Origin: Candidatus Zixiibacteriota bacterium | GTDB lineage: Bacteria > Zixibacteria > MSB-5A5 > GN15 > FEB-12 | NCBI GenBank assembly: GCA_023700785.1 | Contig: JAMPYH010000056.1 | Coordinates: forward strand, 1-11,444 | DNA: 11,444 nucleotides | Direction of reading: 5' to 3' | Shown here: piece by piece, positions 1 through 6,689 of the stretch | How positions within the stretch are numbered: the first letter of the stretch is position 1 | How the letters are laid out: each line of letters starts with the position of its first letter | Program-made: the position numbers and the translations under genes | Notes under the pieces: generated by a model | The model's database searches: none | Told to the model about the DNA's origin: nothing | The model's input: only the letters and a program-made list of their open reading frames with translations

Positions 1-158
1 AACGGTGCGCAGACGTTAGGGGCGTCGGTTTCGACTTACGGGATTTGAATTGTGAGATCGAAAGACCTCAATGAATGGTGGGCCGCCCGACGAGGGATAT
101 GCTGTTGAATTGACAGGATCACTCTGCCCCTGTCGGGTCAGGGATCCTGCCCTACGTG

Positions 159-239
159 ACTGAGCGGAACTCGCCTTCGCAAGGGCGGGGGTCGAAGTGC
201 GGGTATATTATCTAACCGGCCGCAGGACCCGCCATAACA
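159..239 (+). repeat. Dispersed repeat copy A, interrupted by 22 nt
   Basis: This segment aligns without other gaps to 1215-1273. Shared blocks are ACTGAGCGGA (159-168), GTCGAAGTGCGG (191-202; 11 of 12 bases match the other copy) and CGGCCGCAGGACC (217-229; 13 of 13). A spacer of exactly 14 nt separates the second and third blocks in both copies. Copy A differs by a 22-nt insertion at 169-190 that contains its own small stem (CGCCTT, loop, AAGGGCG). The first two blocks joined resemble a short palindromic repeat I recall as common in Bacteroidota and metagenomic contigs; that comparison is from memory only. Both copies lie in the same orientation. Confidence 0.7.
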
Positions 240-250
240 TTTTGAAGAGT

Positions 251-293
251 GTCGAAACCCGCGCTACGTGTTCCCTGCCGGCGGGGTTTTGAC
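251..293. repeat. Imperfect inverted repeat, 12-bp stem
   Basis: The left arm GTCGAAACCCGC (251-262) pairs with the right arm GCGGGGTTTTGAC (281-293). There is one G-T wobble, one bulged G and an 18-nt loop. No T-tract follows it on the minus strand, so it does not look like a standard terminator for the DUF899 gene. It could be a structured RNA element or part of the surrounding repeat family. Confidence 0.5.
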
Positions 294-312
294 CTACAAG
301 ACTTCAACTGAG

Positions 313-358
313 ATCACGACGCTTTGCTTTGTCAAACGGACGAAGCAAAGCTCGTGAT
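313..358. repeat. Strong 20-bp hairpin with 5-nt loop
   Basis: Positions 313-319 pair with 352-358 (ATCACGA / TCGTGAT) and 321-333 pair with 339-351 (GCTTTGCTTTGTC / GACGAAGCAAAGC). This gives 20 base pairs, one of them G-T, with a single bulged C at 320 and the loop AAACG. After a two-base mismatch, three more pairs are possible (308-310 with 361-363). It lies about 100 bp past the DUF899 stop. Neither strand has a T-run immediately after it. It may be an mRNA 3'-end stabiliser, a palindromic repeat unit or a structured RNA; I cannot tell which. Confidence 0.75.
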
Positions 359-458
359 GACAGATACGCTTTTCGCGCTCAACACGGCAAGCGGCGGAAC
401 TAGTTTCGCAGGGCCAGAAGCGTTTCTGCGCGGCGGATTCAAAAGAGATGCGACTTCC

Positions 459-1034
459 CTAATATTTGTATTTCGGTTCCCAGTCGTTGACTCCCTTCGG
501 CATCAGGTCAAGCAGATGCCAGACGGAGCAGTATGGATCGCCGGGGCCGAAATAGTCAAAGCACGTGCGGCTGATGGCGCCGCTGGAGTCGCGCTTGAAG
601 GTCGAGACGCCCGGCCAGGGAGAACCCTTCTCGTCGGCAAAACCGAGGTCTTTGAAGAAGCTGGTCGCATGCGACGAGTAGATCGGGAATGTCCAGCCAC
701 GGCTGGCCGAGAACTCTTTTACTTTGTCGGGGGCGTCGGGTGTGACCACGACAAACGGCGCGCGGTTATTGAGATGCGGCCAGACACCGTTAAAACCGTC
801 GGCCCAAAGCGTGCAGTAGGCGCAGCCGCGCCCCATGTTATGGATGACCATCAATTCGTCTTTGCCGCCGAACAAGTCGGAGAGCATGACCGGATGGCCG
901 TGGACGGTTGAGAGCTGGTAGTCTTTCACTTTGAGCGGCGGCTGAGCGCGGCGGACCTGGAGCAGATGTTCGCGCGCGGCTTTAAGCTGTTCTTCGGCGG
1001 CGGCGAGTTCTTTCTGTTCATCTCCCTTGAGCAT
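459..1034 (-). CDS. DUF899 family thioredoxin-like protein
   Basis: This 191-residue protein has a charged helical start (about 5-28) followed by a thioredoxin-like fold. The diagnostic stretch is HNMGRGCAYCTLWADGFNG near residue 65, giving a Cys71-x-x-Cys74 pair in the position used by thiol-disulfide enzymes. Nearby VVVTPDAPDK and the WTFPIYSS stretch fit the same family. Members of DUF899 are predicted cytoplasmic redox proteins; substrates are not firmly known, so oxidoreductase activity is inference. I chose the ATG at 1034 because an ideal AGGAGGT lies 4 nt upstream; the frame stays open to 1094, but the extra residues look non-coding. The gene is monocistronic, transcribed in the same direction as pyrF but separated from it by 354 bp and bracketed by related repeats. 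Confidence 0.9.
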   Translation of the reverse strand: MLKGDEQKELAAAEEQLKAAREHLLQVRRAQPPLKVKDYQLSTVHGHPVMLSDLFGGKDELMVIHNMGRGCAYCTLWADGFNGVWPHLNNRAPFVVVTPDAPDKVKEFSASRGWTFPIYSSHATSFFKDLGFADEKGSPWPGVSTFKRDSSGAISRTCFDYFGPGDPYCSVWHLLDLMPKGVNDWEPKYKY

Positions 1035-1038
1035 GATG

Positions 1039-1045
1039 ACCTCCT
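1039..1045 (-). promoter_or_regulatory. Shine-Dalgarno site of the DUF899 gene
   Basis: The minus strand reads AGGAGGT, then CATC, then ATG. It is the strongest ribosome binding site in the window and fixes the start at 1034 rather than at the upstream in-frame codon at 1094. Confidence 0.8.
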
Positions 1046-1078
1046 GAGATCTATGTTCGGGCATTCCTTCGAGCGTAA

Positions 1079-1084
1079 ATAATA
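1079..1084 (-). promoter_or_regulatory. Candidate -10 box for the DUF899 gene
   Basis: The minus strand carries TATTAT in an AT-rich patch about 45 nt before the ATG, standing out from G+C-rich surroundings. No good -35 match sits 16-18 nt further upstream, so this is a candidate only. Confidence 0.3.
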
Positions 1085-1214
1085 ATCTGGACACCCGCCC
1101 TCCGATAAAGTCGAGGGTAAGCCCGCGCGGTATGAGGCGCGGCGCGTCGATGACTCAAGTCTGCGGCGGGTCACACGGCCAGACTCCAATCAACGGCTAT
1201 TTTTTTAATGTCGC

Positions 1215-1273
1215 ACTGAGCGGAGCCGAAGTGCGGCTGCATTAACCTGGCGGCCGCAGGACCTGCCGCAACA
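1215..1273 (+). repeat. Dispersed repeat copy B with terminal hairpin
   Basis: This is the uninterrupted counterpart of 159-239. It reads ACTGAGCGGA directly joined to GCCGAAGTGCGG, then a 14-nt spacer, then CGGCCGCAGGACC and TGCC. Its left part can fold: CGCACT (1212-1217) is exactly complementary to AGTGCG (1230-1235). A second odd palindrome, GCAGGACCTGC, lies at 1256-1266. Palindromic content and placement in intergenic DNA suggest a REP-like element, which is inference. Confidence 0.7.
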
Positions 1274-1339
1274 ACCAGTTATTATTAATGGCGCCAACTG
1301 CCATGCCAGCGATGCAATATCTATACGAATTAACGAACT

Positions 1340-1362
1340 ATTGGGATAAGCGATATCCCAAT
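1340..1362 (-). terminator. Hairpin after pyrF, possible transcript end
   Basis: ATTGGGATA (1340-1348) and TATCCCAAT (1354-1362) are perfect complements with a 5-nt loop, starting 26 nt past the pyrF stop in the direction of transcription. The minus strand continues AGTTCGTTAATTC, AT-rich but without a real T-tract. It may be a weak intrinsic terminator or an mRNA 3' stabiliser. Confidence 0.45.
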
Positions 1363-1388
1363 TGACCTATCTTATAAACGAAAGTGAC

Positions 1389-2321
1389 TCAGCCGTTGTT
1401 CTGGGGCGGATATGAGTCGGGTGATGATTCGGCTTCTGTCGGTTCCGGCGCGGACCCGACGACTGACTCATGCGCTACCGGCCGAGGGGTCGGTTGACTG
1501 TCCTGGAGCGCTTTTGCCCTAAGTTGCGCGACCTGGGCGTTGAGTTTTTCAAGTTCCTGGCGGGCGCGCAGGGCGAAGTCTTTGTCATTCGACGCGTACA
1601 GCACCGAGCGGGAGACATTGATCACCGCGGGCTTTTTGAAATTGTCGGAGCCATGCAGGGCGGCCTCCTCGAGCGACCCGCCTTGGGCGCCAACACCGGG
1701 GATCAACAGCGGCATATCGCCGGCGGCGTCGCGGATCTCGCGCAATTGATCCGGATGAGTCGCCCCCACGACCAGGCCGCAGTTCTGATCTTTGTTCCAG
1801 TAGAGTACTTTTTCGGCGACCGCCATATAGAGCGGCTTGCCGCCGACATCAAGCAATTGGAAATCGCGAGAGCCGGAGTTGGAAGTCAGGCAGAGGACAA
1901 AGACACCTTTCTCTTTGTATTCAAGAAACGGCCGAAGCGAATCGTAGCCCATATAAGGCGACAGGGTGACCCAGTCGGCGCGGTACCTGTCAAACATTGA
2001 CTCGGCGTAATACTGCGCGGTGTTGCCGATGTCGCCGCGTTTGCCATCCATAATGACCGGGATCTCCTCGGGGATCCGGTCTCGGATCACTTTGAGGAGC
2101 GACAGACCATCGGGGCCGAGCGATTCATAAAATGCCATGTTCGGTTTGTAGCAACAGACCAGATCGGCGGTAGCGTCGATGATCCGGTGCGCGAAATCAA
2201 ACAGCCCCTTGGCCGAGTTGGTGAACTCGGAGGGCATTTTTTTGGGGTCGAGATCCAGCCCGAGACAGATCATCGAGCGGTTTTTCTGCTGTATCTTCTG
2301 AAGGTTGCGAACTGCTGACAT
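1389..2321 (-). CDS. pyrF: Orotidine 5'-phosphate decarboxylase, type 2
   Basis: PyrF converts OMP to UMP, the last step of de novo pyrimidine synthesis. The 310-residue product shows GLDLDP near residue 21, the substrate-site lysine in CYKPN (Lys59), and the catalytic run MDGKRGDIGNT (Asp92, Lys94, Asp97). It also has ATHPDQLREIR at 187-197 and IPGVGAQGG at 207-215. The GDIGNTAQYYA and IPGVGAQGG forms fit the longer type-2 (mycobacterial-like) subfamily. Residues about 266-310 are a Pro/Ser/Glu-rich tail beyond the catalytic fold, probably disordered. I chose the ATG at 2321, not the GTG at 2327, because GAGG is spaced 5 nt before the ATG. The ATG shares a base with the pyrD stop (TAATG), implying translational coupling. 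Confidence 0.95.
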   Translation of the reverse strand: MSAVRNLQKIQQKNRSMICLGLDLDPKKMPSEFTNSAKGLFDFAHRIIDATADLVCCYKPNMAFYESLGPDGLSLLKVIRDRIPEEIPVIMDGKRGDIGNTAQYYAESMFDRYRADWVTLSPYMGYDSLRPFLEYKEKGVFVLCLTSNSGSRDFQLLDVGGKPLYMAVAEKVLYWNKDQNCGLVVGATHPDQLREIRDAAGDMPLLIPGVGAQGGSLEEAALHGSDNFKKPAVINVSRSVLYASNDKDFALRARQELEKLNAQVAQLRAKALQDSQPTPRPVAHESVVGSAPEPTEAESSPDSYPPQNNG

Positions 2322-3241
2322 TACCACCTCTGCACTTTGCCGACCAGATCGGCGACCGTGGCGAGTTTTTTCGTTTTCATGTATGCCTTGAGTCCCGCGG
2401 CGATCTTGACGGGAGCGTCGGGCTCGACAAATAACTGAGTGCCGACCTGCACCGCGGTCGCGCCGAAAAGCATGAACTCGACAACATCCTGCCAGGTGGC
2501 GATGCCGCCGATGCCGATGATCGGCAGTTTGACGCCGGAGCGATAGACGACATCAACCATCAGCAGCGCCATCGGTTTGATCGCCGGACCGGTCAGGCCG
2601 CCGCGATTGTTGGTTAACCGTGGGCGCCAGGTGTCGATATTTACCGACGTGCCGAAGGCCGAGTTCATGATGGCGAGCGCGTCGGCTCCGCCGGCTTCGG
2701 CCGCTTTGGCGATCTGCGTGATATCGGTGACATTCGGCCCCAGCTTGGCGATGATCGGCCGCTTGAATACTCTGCGTACTTCGCTGACGCATTTCTCGGT
2801 CATCACGGGATCGACGCCGAACTCGATCCCCCCCTTGTCAACATTGGGGCAGGAGATATTCAATTCGATCATATCTACGCGCGGAGAGTCCGCCAACCGG
2901 GCGGAGACGTTGACATATTCCTGGATGGAAGAACCGGCGACATTGACGATGATCTTAGTCGGCTGTTGTTCGAGCCACGGGATCTTGTCGGAGATAAAGG
3001 CGTCGATGCCGACATTCGCCAGGCCGATCGCGTTGAGCATGCCGGACGCGGTCTCGGCGGTACGCGGCGGACGGTGCCCCATGCGCGGTTTCTGGGTGAT
3101 CGATTTGGTGACCAGCGCGCCAAGTTTGGAAAGCGGAAAAACATTGGCCAGCTCTTCGCCGTAGCCGCAACAGCCGGACGCGGTCCAGATCGGATTGACG
3201 AACTCAGTCCCCGCGATAGTGACGCGAATATCGGGGGTCAT
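2321..3241 (-). CDS. pyrD: Dihydroorotate dehydrogenase, class 1B catalytic subunit
   Basis: This is the FMN-containing catalytic subunit that oxidises dihydroorotate to orotate and passes electrons to PyrK. The 306-residue length is typical of the family. The active-site base of class 1 enzymes is visible as Cys131 in ELNISCPNV. Other landmarks are NPIWTASGCCGYG (16-28), KSITQKPRMG (46-55), IAKLGPN (164-170), NSAFGTSVNIDTWRP (193-207) and GGLTGPAIKPMAL (214-226). The phosphate-loop pattern IIGIGGIATWQDVVEFMLFGA (241-261) completes the set. A cysteine rather than a serine base, together with an adjacent pyrK, marks it as NAD-linked class 1B. It starts in an ATGA overlap with pyrK and has GAGG 7 nt upstream at 3249-3252. 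Confidence 0.96.
   Translation of the reverse strand: MTPDIRVTIAGTEFVNPIWTASGCCGYGEELANVFPLSKLGALVTKSITQKPRMGHRPPRTAETASGMLNAIGLANVGIDAFISDKIPWLEQQPTKIIVNVAGSSIQEYVNVSARLADSPRVDMIELNISCPNVDKGGIEFGVDPVMTEKCVSEVRRVFKRPIIAKLGPNVTDITQIAKAAEAGGADALAIMNSAFGTSVNIDTWRPRLTNNRGGLTGPAIKPMALLMVDVVYRSGVKLPIIGIGGIATWQDVVEFMLFGATAVQVGTQLFVEPDAPVKIAAGLKAYMKTKKLATVADLVGKVQRW
2324..2331 (-). promoter_or_regulatory. Shine-Dalgarno site deciding the pyrF start
   Basis: The minus strand reads AGAGGTGG, then TA, then ATG, so the core GAGG sits 5 nt before the ATG at 2321. The alternative GTG at 2327 lies inside this site and would have no usable spacing. The site is within the last codons of pyrD. Confidence 0.65.
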
Positions 3242-4032
3242 AGTTCAACCTCGCCGATATTAAAGACCGGACCTTCAACACAGACGCGCACATAATCGCC
3301 GCGAGTGGTCTTGACGACACAGCCGAGACAGACGCCGATACCGCACGGCATAGGTGCCTCAAGCGAGAGTTGTCCCGGAAGTTCGTACTTCAGCCCGAGG
3401 TCATTGGTGGCTTTAAGCATCGCGTCCGGACCACAGCCATAAAGTCTCAGCTTCTCGGAGCCGTGCGCCTTGATGAACGACTCTACCGACCTGGTGACAA
3501 ACCCTTTCTCGCCGAGCGAGCCGTCATCGGTGGTGACATGGAAATTGACGCCGAGCTTTTTGATACGGGCGCGTTCGACAATATCGCCATCGGAGCGGCC
3601 GCCATAAAAGAACTCGATCTTTTTCGGATCATATCCGCGCTGGACCAGATCGGTGGCGAGAAACATGAGCGGCGGAAAGCCGACGCCGCCGGCGACGATG
3701 ACAACTCGTTCGGTTTTTGTAGGGAGAGCGAACGGCGCGCCGAGCGGCCCGAGGATGTCCAGCTTCGCGTCCTTGGCGAATTTGGAGAGCAAAGTGGTGC
3801 CGCGTCCGAAGATCTTGAAAATGATCTCAATCTCCTTCTTTTTCGGATCGATCGCGGCGACCGACATCGCGCGCCGAAAATAAACATCGGTGTGCGGGAG
3901 GTGTACATGGATGAAACTTCCGGGGCGGCACTCTTTGGCGCGGGAGTAGGGACCGAAGGTCAGCGAATAGTAATTATGTTTGAGATCACGATGGCGGAGG
4001 AGAACTGTTTCCTCGCAGGATGGTCGAATCAT
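3238..4032 (-). CDS. pyrK: Dihydroorotate dehydrogenase electron transfer subunit
   Basis: PyrK carries FAD and a [2Fe-2S] cluster and moves electrons from PyrD to NAD. The 264-residue protein has a ferredoxin-reductase-type barrel with the flavin motif RRAMSV (53-58) and a nucleotide-binding segment GGVGFPPL (115-122). The run YGCGPDAML lies at 198-206. The cluster cysteines are Cys230, Cys235, Cys238 and Cys251 (CGIGVCLGC, then RVCVEGPVF), the expected C-x4-C-x2-C-x12-C pattern. Its ATG overlaps the stop of the upstream TPR lipoprotein gene by ATGA. No clear Shine-Dalgarno sequence precedes it, so translation may depend on reinitiation after that gene. Confidence 0.95.
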   Translation of the reverse strand: MIRPSCEETVLLRHRDLKHNYYSLTFGPYSRAKECRPGSFIHVHLPHTDVYFRRAMSVAAIDPKKKEIEIIFKIFGRGTTLLSKFAKDAKLDILGPLGAPFALPTKTERVVIVAGGVGFPPLMFLATDLVQRGYDPKKIEFFYGGRSDGDIVERARIKKLGVNFHVTTDDGSLGEKGFVTRSVESFIKAHGSEKLRLYGCGPDAMLKATNDLGLKYELPGQLSLEAPMPCGIGVCLGCVVKTTRGDYVRVCVEGPVFNIGEVEL

Positions 4033-6689
4033 TTCAAATAGTCCGGCTTCTCAACGATGAACTTGTACACGTACCATCGCCCGCGCTCGTCTTCCTGATC
4101 CTCAGGGAGAGTCACCATCTCTGATTTTCGGGTCAACTCGCGGTTGACCTCGAGCGGGTCGAAGGACATCGACGCGACGGTTTTCTCCACACGACGGTTG
4201 ATCTCGTCGTGAGGCGCCGGCGATTTGAGGACATAATCAGCTACCCGACCGGAAAAATCAAGCAGGATCTGGAAATAGACCTCGAACTGGTAGCCTTCAA
4301 CGCTTGAAGCCTCAGGCGGATACTCAAAATCAACGCGCGTTTCAATCGGTCGTATATCCAACAGAATGAGCGGCTCGCCTTTGGGACCTTTGTAGATACG
4401 CTCTTTGGGATCGATATAGCGGCCTATGGTGTCCTGATCGTCGGTTGCCTTTGGCGCGACAGTTATTACGTCGCCCAGCTCCTTGGTGGAAATGGTGTCA
4501 TCCTTTTGGTCGGCTGCCTTGACAATGTAGGTCCGCTTCTTGGGAGGTGTATAGGAGAGCCTCTTCTCAGCGGCGTTCGCCTGATCCGTTCCGGGGAACG
4601 AATCGATGATCTGTTCGTAGGCGAAGATCACGGATGAATCACCCGGGTGCTGATAATTTTCGACAATCCAGACCGTGTTGAAGCGTGCCTGCAGGGCGAA
4701 TCTCGAGGTCGGGAAGCTGTCCACGACATACTGATAGTAGTATTTGGCGGAATCGACATTGTTGGAGTCGATGAGGAAATCTTCGGCGAGGCGGAAATAG
4801 TATTCCGGGTAGCCGGTGTCGGCCGGAGTAGCTTTGAGATCTAACGCGCGGAAGATCTCCGGAGCGTAGTCGGTGTGGGCGTACTGCGCGTAAGCTTCCT
4901 GCAGGATGGAGTCGGCGCCGGCGGTGTCAGACAGATGTTCGCGGTACATACTGCTGAGCGCCAGCATGGCGCGCGGCGCGTATGATGTGGTCGGATAATT
5001 CGCGATCAATCCTTTCAGCTCAGCGATCGCCGAATCCGGTTTGTTCAGTTGGAACCAGAAGAGTTCGGCAAGCTGGAAAATAACGTCAGCGTCGGATTCC
5101 AATTTCGCGAGCCGTTTCCGCTCGATCGCCGCTGAGTCGATCTTGGGCGCGAGAGTGTCCGCCCCTGGTCCGGTCGGTGGCGCGCCGGTTAAACCAGTAT
5201 TCGGGAGAGTCGCGCTCAGCGTATCCGGCTTGGTCGAGTCAGCGACGTTGACGAACAGCGAATCCGCTCCGGTCGAATCCACCGGCGAAACCGCCAGGGT
5301 AGAATCGGACCTGGTTGTATCTGTCGCTATAAAAGTTGAGTCGATCCTGGTTGAGTCCAGCGATAGCGCAAGGTTGTCGACCGGTTTTGTCGCCGCGGTA
5401 TCATTGACCGTAATCGTGTCTTGCTCGGAGATCGCGGCGACTCGGGCCGCGGCGGTATCCGTTACTAAAGCAGCGCTGTCAGCGGGCCTGCCGCCGACTC
5501 TCGTATCGTCGCGCTCTCCCCGGCGGGCGCGATCGGTCATTTTCCTGGTCGTATCAGGGAGCGCTTTCGCGGTGTCGGACGCGACAACTTCGCCGCGCAA
5601 CCGTTTCTCCTCATCTTCTTTGGCCGATCTCTGGCGCGCTTCGATCATCTGCAGTTTGGCGATATCCGCGGATCGCTGGACGGCGTCCTTGCCTGATTCG
5701 GAGCTTTGGTTCCCCCGGATCGCTTTGTCGTAATACTCTTTTGCCGTCGGGAGGTCGTCGTAGTCGAACTGGTAGATCAGCCCAAGCTGGTAATTCGCCT
5801 CGGTGATCCAGGTGCTATTGCCGGACTTGGCGGCGACATCGCTGTACAGATCTTCGGCCTGAAGCAGCTCCCCCAGATACTCATACCCCATCGCCTGAGT
5901 CAGTTTGATAGCGCCCAGCGAATCGTAGTACAGTTGATCTTTGGCCAATTCGTCAAGATACCCCAGCCCCGCTTCGATCCGCTGGAGGCGATAGGAGCAG
6001 ATCGCGGCGTTGTTCAGCGCATGGTATTTGAGATTTTTGTCCGGTTTCATGCCGAGGATCTGCAAATAGCCGCTGAGCGCGTCATCGAAATCAAAGGCGT
6101 CAAAATAGGAATCGGCGATATGACTCTGGGCTTTGATCTTTGACTGATCGTTACCGAGCGAATCGCGCACCGACTGGAAATATGCCCGGGCGCGCGTGAA
6201 CTCCTTTTCTTCCATATGGAAGAGACCAAGTTCCATGGCGGCTTCAGCCTTGTACTGCTTGTCAAAGTCGCCGGCGAAGATCTCCTCAAAGATCTGGATC
6301 GCTTCTTCGTGCTCGTCGATCTTCAGTTTCGACTGCGCCAGATAGATCATCGACTGGCGGGAGTATTTGGAGTCGGGATAGTTCGCCATCAGTTCACGGA
6401 AGCGCCGTTCCGCGCGGGGATGCTGGCCGGTATAGAAATAGGAGACCGCCAGCACATACAGGGCGTCGTCGTAATATTTCGAATTGGGATGGTTTTCGAT
6501 GATCTTGAGCGCCTTGTCAATGGCGTTTTTATACCCGGCCTGGCTGCCGACACCGGTCTGTTTGCGATATTTCTCCGCCTGATTGAACTCTTTCTTGGTA
6601 TTGTAGAAGGTGTTGTAATAGACACAACCGGTCGAACCGGTCATCAGCCCGGCCATGCAGATCATCAGTATCAGCGAACGGCGAAACAT
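4029..6689 (-). CDS. TPR-repeat lipoprotein with TonB-like C-terminal domain
   Basis: This 886-residue protein begins with a lipoprotein signal: MFRR, a hydrophobic core (5-17), and TGSTGC with Cys22 as the probable lipidated residue. The mature end CVYYNTFYNTKKEFNQAEKY is a pattern I associate with TPR lipoproteins of FCB-group bacteria. Tetratricopeptide-like helices fill about 45-350 and again 532-712 (for example HPRAERRFRELMANYPDSKY). Between them lies a linker (365-525) full of DST, DTT and DSL motifs. Residues 775-845 look like a TonB C-terminal fold (FEYPPEA, then VEGYQFEVYFQILLDFSGRV, and MSFDP). I infer an outer-membrane or periplasmic scaffold; no specific function is known. The frame is open to a TTG at 6719, but the ATG at 6689 gives a clean signal peptide. 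It overlaps pyrK by ATGA. Confidence 0.85.
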   Translation of the reverse strand: MFRRSLILMICMAGLMTGSTGCVYYNTFYNTKKEFNQAEKYRKQTGVGSQAGYKNAIDKALKIIENHPNSKYYDDALYVLAVSYFYTGQHPRAERRFRELMANYPDSKYSRQSMIYLAQSKLKIDEHEEAIQIFEEIFAGDFDKQYKAEAAMELGLFHMEEKEFTRARAYFQSVRDSLGNDQSKIKAQSHIADSYFDAFDFDDALSGYLQILGMKPDKNLKYHALNNAAICSYRLQRIEAGLGYLDELAKDQLYYDSLGAIKLTQAMGYEYLGELLQAEDLYSDVAAKSGNSTWITEANYQLGLIYQFDYDDLPTAKEYYDKAIRGNQSSESGKDAVQRSADIAKLQMIEARQRSAKEDEEKRLRGEVVASDTAKALPDTTRKMTDRARRGERDDTRVGGRPADSAALVTDTAAARVAAISEQDTITVNDTAATKPVDNLALSLDSTRIDSTFIATDTTRSDSTLAVSPVDSTGADSLFVNVADSTKPDTLSATLPNTGLTGAPPTGPGADTLAPKIDSAAIERKRLAKLESDADVIFQLAELFWFQLNKPDSAIAELKGLIANYPTTSYAPRAMLALSSMYREHLSDTAGADSILQEAYAQYAHTDYAPEIFRALDLKATPADTGYPEYYFRLAEDFLIDSNNVDSAKYYYQYVVDSFPTSRFALQARFNTVWIVENYQHPGDSSVIFAYEQIIDSFPGTDQANAAEKRLSYTPPKKRTYIVKAADQKDDTISTKELGDVITVAPKATDDQDTIGRYIDPKERIYKGPKGEPLILLDIRPIETRVDFEYPPEASSVEGYQFEVYFQILLDFSGRVADYVLKSPAPHDEINRRVEKTVASMSFDPLEVNRELTRKSEMVTLPEDQEDERGRWYVYKFIVEKPDYLK
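5115..5597 (-). other. Asp/Ser/Thr-rich low-complexity linker
   Basis: Codons 365-525 of the TPR lipoprotein encode repeated short motifs such as DSTRIDST, TDTTRSDST, VDSTGADS and ADSTKPDT. Aromatic residues are almost absent, and proline/glycine increase near the end. The composition predicts an acidic, extended, flexible spacer between two TPR blocks. On the plus strand this region gives a long serine/valine-rich shadow frame, which is not a gene. Confidence 0.75.

Larger units (their letters stand above)
1..458. other. Non-coding stretch downstream of the DUF899 gene
   Basis: I see no convincing gene here. The only long open frame in the area runs on the plus strand from about 324 into the DUF899 gene and is its antisense shadow. 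The stretch holds one copy of a dispersed repeat (159-239), a 12-bp inverted repeat with an 18-nt loop (251-293), and a very strong hairpin (313-358). A smaller pair of competing stems lies at 409-432, just after the DUF899 stop. No clear U-tract terminator follows that gene in the minus direction. Confidence 0.6.
1035..1388. other. Intergenic region between pyrF and the DUF899 gene
   Basis: This 354-bp gap holds the DUF899 ribosome binding site and candidate promoter at its left end. It also holds a 6-bp inverted repeat, CCGCGC with GCGCGG, within about 1120-1141. Further right are repeat copy B (1215-1273) and a 9-bp perfect hairpin near the pyrF stop (1340-1362). I find no small gene in it. 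Confidence 0.6.

Noticed and set aside
110..115. TTGACA that could be a plus-strand -35 box
   Set aside because: No -10-like sequence lies 16-18 nt downstream, and no plus-strand gene follows.
159..239. Reading the repeats as the start of a CRISPR array
   Set aside because: Only two copies exist, about 1 kb apart, with a gene between them and no regular spacers.
281..293. Possible plus-strand intrinsic terminator ending in GGGGTTTT
   Set aside because: No plus-strand gene precedes it, the T-run is only four bases long, and those bases belong to the stem of the inverted repeat.
324..911. Plus-strand open frame of 195 codons starting inside the strong hairpin
   Set aside because: It is antisense to the DUF899 gene, whose protein has clear family motifs and an ideal ribosome binding site. 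The plus frame shows no recognisable domain and no Shine-Dalgarno sequence.
1035..1094. Upstream extension of the DUF899 protein by 20 residues
   Set aside because: The strong AGGAGGT lies inside this extension and points to the ATG at 1034. The added residues overlap the candidate promoter and match no family feature.
3370..4041. Plus-strand frame of 223 codons opposite pyrK
   Set aside because: PyrK has complete flavin and iron-sulfur motifs on the minus strand; the plus product is featureless and highly charged.
5041..5733. Plus-strand Ser/Val-rich frame of 230 codons
   Set aside because: It mirrors the low-complexity DST linker of the TPR lipoprotein. The repetitive composition is the complement of the repeated Asp/Ser/Thr codons, not an independent gene.
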